A program made the position numbers and the translations under genes. 64,000 nucleotides of DNA from positions 16,095,388-16,159,387 of the forward strand of contig JAAONU010000002.1 in the NCBI GenBank assembly GCA_012932295.1, in the 5' to 3' direction. Positions 57,601 through 63,600 of the stretch are shown one piece after another (position 1 is the stretch's first letter; every line of letters begins with the position of its first letter). The stretch comes from Cyclina sinensis. Lineage: Eukaryota > Mollusca > Bivalvia > Venerida > Veneridae. Below the pieces are notes generated by a model. It did not search any database. It was not told where the DNA came from and worked only from the letters and a program-made list of their open reading frames with translations.

Positions 57601-60600
57601 ACATTTTAAGGAACCAATTTCAAGAATAGTTTCAACGACTTTAAATCGGTATATAAATTAATTAAGGTCCTTTCATAAAAAGATATTTGCTTTTATTTAT
57701 CTTCCGTATTTCGAAGTCAATTTTAAAACGTTCAGTTTGTCTTAAAGTTATTATTTGTGACTTCACCTGCAATTTAGATTTAGACATTTGTTTTAAAATT
57801 CTCGCCTGAAGTAACTAACACTGGCAGAACATATTGATTTCGGTTTTACTGAAAATAGGCGTCATTTCTTAGTGGTATTAAGAATTAAGACTTTTAAATG
57901 TATGACTTGTCGTTTCAAAGACACTTCCTGATTTTATGATGAGTCATGAAGATGAAAACATGCTTTTAAATAAAAGAACTATAGTTATCTTCATATCACT
58001 CAAATGGGTATCATTGTCTTAAGAAATGTTACAGAATGACAATCTTCCCTTTCCTGTACCAAACTGAAATAAAAAAAACACATAAAATGCTTACTTTATT
58101 GGTACGGCCATATTACCAATTTCTGTAGAATTCCGATGATGCATTTTAGAATGAGTGTTTTGTTGTTCAAGATGTTTTCATTGATCTCCCCTGAAGAACT
58201 TTTTCTGCAAACTTACACCCGGGTTCGAACTTGAACTAGATTCTGTTCATAATACCCGAAGACTAAATTGCAATATTAGCTCGAAAGTAACTCACATTTT
58301 TTTCAATAACCTGAGCTGTTGACATAGATTTTTCTGATTTTCAATGCATTGACGCAGATTCAAAGACGTTCGTGATATCACAAAGACAAAAATTCTTAAG
58401 CAAGTGTTATCAAATTTGGGAAAAACATATTGCCACTAGTATGTTAACAAGCTGATTATTCACGGTGGCGGGTGCCGAACAATGAATAAACCTTTGCCCG
58501 AAAAATTCACATTGAGCACCGTGGTCTTGAGGTTGTTTTCCAAATAGTCTTTTTATAAGTATATATGACTTCAAGTTACATTCTAAAACGAAGCTTTGTT
58601 GTCATTCAACTGCAACAACGAACTCTACTGCTCAATTAAAACACTAATGTATTGTTATATATCTACAACAGAACTATCTAAAGGTTCCACTTAACTTGAC
58701 TGTACCTTTCTGTGCCAAACAGATATAGATGAGTGTGCTACTTCCTCCGAGGACTGTCATTCCAACGCTATATGTATGAACACTGAAGGCAGCTTTACTT
58801 GTGCCTGCAAATCTGGCTTTAGTGGTAATGGGACTACCTGCACAGGTAACATTAAACTAAATACAAAATAAATTGTATTATAACTACAAGTAACGTGAAA
58901 AACTTGTATACTGATTTCTTTCATTTATGTTATTATTTCGTAGTTTTGTTCTGGGTTTGATTTTCAAAATTTACACACGATAATTATTTTGCTATTGAAA
59001 CCAAGCAAAACGATATTCAGAAACAATTGTAATGGAACCAAATAGTGTTGGTTTAATAAGTGATAGCAAAAGTTGGAACTCATGTACTAATTGCAAATCC
59101 CTCCCTGGAAAGACTTTGAAGAAAATCGAGAAATATAGATCTGTAGAGATATATTAAGTGTACATTCTTTTGATATGAATGTTTAATGCTAAATGTACTG
59201 GTTCTTACAATTACAAAGTTCTGTTCACTTAAAAATATTAAATTGGCAATCTATTAAGCAATATTGAAAAACACATCAATTTATCTGATAATATAGTTCA
59301 AAGGTCAAATTCTTCATTTTTTCTATTAGCTGTGGTTTGATTTCCCCAATGGCTTATTTCAATGGACCGATTTCCATAATAATTTCAATGCATCTGACAT
59401 CTTTATATCAAATTATTAAGGGCTATTTGAAATGTTATTTACTTTAAATTAGGTTCTTTAGTTTTAATTGCATTTTTAGACATATCATTTGTGTAAATGG
59501 TATCATATTTGACTTTACCTCCAAGATATTCAGGTTCTGACACAATTTGTAAAATTTCTGGCCTTATAGTACTGTCACTGTCAAATGAAGTGGATCAGGT
59601 TTTTCTGAAAAAGCTTTTATTGCTAGTGGTGTTAAAGAAATAAAGACTTTTCAATAGAGATTGTCAGAACATTTGTTTTACCTTCTTAACATTTTCTTCA
59701 GTTTGTAGTCAAGGAAACTATGGCGAAAACTGTAATAATACTTGTGGATGTGTTACCAATAACACCGTGTCTTGTAACCATGTCAATGGAACATGCACAT
59801 GCAAGGAAGGTTGGGAAGGAGAAGACTGCAGTCTAGACATATTTGAATGCACTGCACATACAGGAACGTGCCCAGAAAACTCGAGCTGTCAAAACACAAA
59901 CGGTTCATATGTATGTGAATGTGATGACGGATATGAGACAGTGAATGGAACATGTCAAGGTATACGTTGTAATCTTTCAAGAAAAATACATTATCCTCAG
60001 TACTACATATAGTATATAAAGGATACATGTATGTGTGCTGGAAATACTATTTTTTCTGTTACAAAAATGTTTTTAGACATCTAATTGTATGAGCAAAACA
60101 GCGAAATATAGATCTGTAGAGTTAAAAGTTTATATTCCTTTGATCTTTAAGTTTTATGCTAAAAGTACAGCTTCTTTCAGTTACGTTATTCTGTATATTT
60201 AAACATTTAATTGGCAAACTTTAAGGGAATATTGGAAATATTTACGTTTATCTGATGCTATAGAACAGGGGCTCTATCTTCATTTTCTCAATAATTGTAT
60301 TTTAATTTACCCAAGAGTTCATTGTAATGAACCGATTTCCAGATTAATTGAAATAATTTTGAAATCGATATATTAACTAATTAAGGGCCTTGTGACGACA
60401 TTTGGATTTAAGTATGTTCTACATTTTAAAGTCCATTTAGAGAGATTTCGTTTGTGTTAATGTTGTCGTTTGTGACTTCACCTCCACGTCATTAAGGTTA
60501 AGACATTTATTGAACAAATCCAGCCTCATAGTACTTTCACTGTCAAAACATATTGGATTGGGTTTAACTGACAACAAGCTTCATTTCTTAGTGGTGTTTA

Positions 60601-63600
60601 GAAAAGTAAGACTGCAAACTGTATAATTAATCACTTCAAAGGAACTTCCTTATTGTATGATGAAACATATAATGTAAACCATGTTTTTTCAATAAAAGAA
60701 CTATAATGATTTCCATATTACTCAAATGGGTATAATAAATTATTAAAAATTGCGGGATGACTCAATCTTTCATTTCTTATACCAAAATGAAACAACAAAC
60801 ACATAAACCCCATAGTTCGTTTGAAACTGCGGTATTACCAATTCTTGCAAACCTTCGACGATCCCTTATAGAATTTGTCTTCCGTTCTTCCACATGTTGT
60901 CATTTCGGCAAAATGACACCCAGTTGCGAACTAAATTCCTTACACCTAAAACTCACATTCAGCACCGTGATCTTGAGGTTGTTTCTAAATAGTTCTTTTA
61001 TAAACATGTATGTCTTCATATTACATTGTAATTATTCAGCTTTATTGTCATTCAAATGCAATAACGAACTCTACTGCTCAGGTAAAACATTATGTATTGT
61101 TATAGATCTACAACAGAAGTAGCTAAAGTTACCATTTGATTTGTCTGTGCATTTCTTTAACAAATAGATATCAATGAATGTGCTACTCTCTCCGACGACT
61201 GTCATTTCAACGCTACATGCATGAACACTGAAGGCAGCTTTACTTGTGTCTGCAAAACTGGCTTTAGTGGGAACGGGACTACCTGTACAGGTAACATTAA
61301 ACTAAATAACAAGTGTATTATAACTACATGTAACTTGAAAACACATATACAGATGTTTTCCTTTATTCCCTCCAGAGGTTTGTCGTGGTAAAAAATCAAT
61401 TGCCAAAGGACAATGCCTTCTTTGCATGAAATAAAATAAATATGTTTTTGCAAACATTTAATTTTCAGTATTTACACGCGTTTTATATTTGCTATTGATA
61501 CAAATGAAAAAATATTCAGAAACAGTTGTTATGGAACTAAAAATTGGTGGTGAAATAAATTAAAGCGAAAGTTGGATCACATGTACTAATTGCAAATTCC
61601 TCTGTAGTGAGATCTTAGGACAATTAAACGATGTCAATATTAACAGGAAAATCTATTTTTTTGTTTATTGTTTCATTTTATACTGTTATGGACATAAAAT
61701 GTTGAATGCGGTGATAGGAATTACTGTAATGCATTTATAAAAGACTGTCATGTTCAGAAATTTTTTTGTTAAAATCCAGTCTTATTGTACTATAACTAGG
61801 AAAATAAAGGGGATTGTGTTTTTCTTAAAAAAATAAGCTAGATTCTAGCGATAAAAATAAAAAATTTTCAATAGAATGTGTTTAAATCTCTTTCTTATCA
61901 GTATATCTGTTTTCAGTTTGTCCTCAAGGAACGTATGGAGAAAGCTGTAATAATACTTGTGGATGTGTTACAAGTAACACCGAGTCTTGTAACCATGTCA
62001 ATGGAACATGCACGTGCAAGAAAGGTTGGGAAGCAGACGACTGCAGTCAAGACATTGATGAATGTACTGTGAATATAGCAACGTGCTTAGAAAACTCGAG
62101 CTGTCAAAACACAAACGGTTCATATGTATGTGAATGTGATTCCGGGTATGAGACAGTGAATGGAAACATGTCAAGGTATACACTGTATTATTTTTAAAAC
62201 AAATACATTATCCTCAGTACTACTATAACATATTAAGAATACATTAATGTGCGTTGGAAATAATCTTGTTTATTTAAAAACGAAATCATTGTGTTTTTAA
62301 ACATCTAGGTGTATGATCAAGACAGCGAAAATAGAGCTGGAGAAATGAAATTGTTTGATAATAATTATTTATGTCTAAAATGCAGTTTTTTACAGTGACG
62401 TTATTTTGTACACTTAAAATATTTAACTGGTAAAAATTTAGGCAATATAATTGGAAAACATAACCATTTATCTGATGCAATGGAACCGAGGTCAAAATCT
62501 TCATTTATTAACTTAACTTTGGTTTGATTTCCCCAAAGGTTCATTTTAATGAACCAATTTCAAGAATTAGTTTCAACGACTTTTAAATCGGTATATAAAT
62601 TAATTAAGGTCCTTTCATAAAAAGATATTTGCTTTTATTATCTTCCGTATTTCGAAGTCAATTTTAAAACGTTCAGTTTGTCTTAAGTTATTATTAGTGA
62701 CTTCACCTTGCAATTCAGATTTAGACATTTGTTTTAAAATTCTCGCCTGAAGTAACTAACACTGGCAGAACATATTGATTTCGGTTTTACTGAAAATAGG
62801 CGTCATTTCTTAGTGGTATTAAGAATTAAGACTTTTAAATGTATGACTTGTCGTTTCAAAGACACTTCATGATTTTATGATGAGTCATTGAAGATGAAAA
62901 CATGCTTTTAATAAAAGAACTATAGTTACCTTCATATCACTCAAATGGGTATCATCTGTCTTAAGAAATGTTACAGAATGACAATCTTCCATTTCCTGTA
63001 CCAAACTGAAATAAAAAAACCACATAAAGTGCTTACTTTATTGGTACGGCCATATTACCAATTTCTGTAGAATTCTGATGATGCCATTTTAGAATGAGTG
63101 TTTTGTTGTTCAAGATGTTTTCATTGATCTCCCCTGAAGAACTTTTTCTGCAAACTACATCCCGGGTTCGAACTTGAACTAGATTCTGTTCATAATACCC
63201 GAAGACTAAATTGCAATATTTACTCTAAAGTAACTCACATTTTTTTCAATAACCTGAGCTGTTGACATAGATTTGTCTGATTTTCAATGCTATTGACGCA
63301 GATTCAAAGACGTTCGTGATATCACAAAGACAAAATTCTTAAGCAAGTGTTATCAAATTTGGGAAAAACATATTGCCACTAGTATGTTAACAAGCTGTTT
63401 ATTCACAGGTGGGGGTTGCCGACACTAAATGAAACCTTTGCCCGAAAATATCACATTGAGCACCTGTGGTCTTGAGGATGTTTTCCAAATAGTCTTTTTA
63501 TAAGTATATTATGACTTCAAGTTACATTCTAAAACGAAGCTTTGTTGTCATTCAACTGCAACAACGAACTCTACTGCTCAATTAAAACACTAATGTATTG

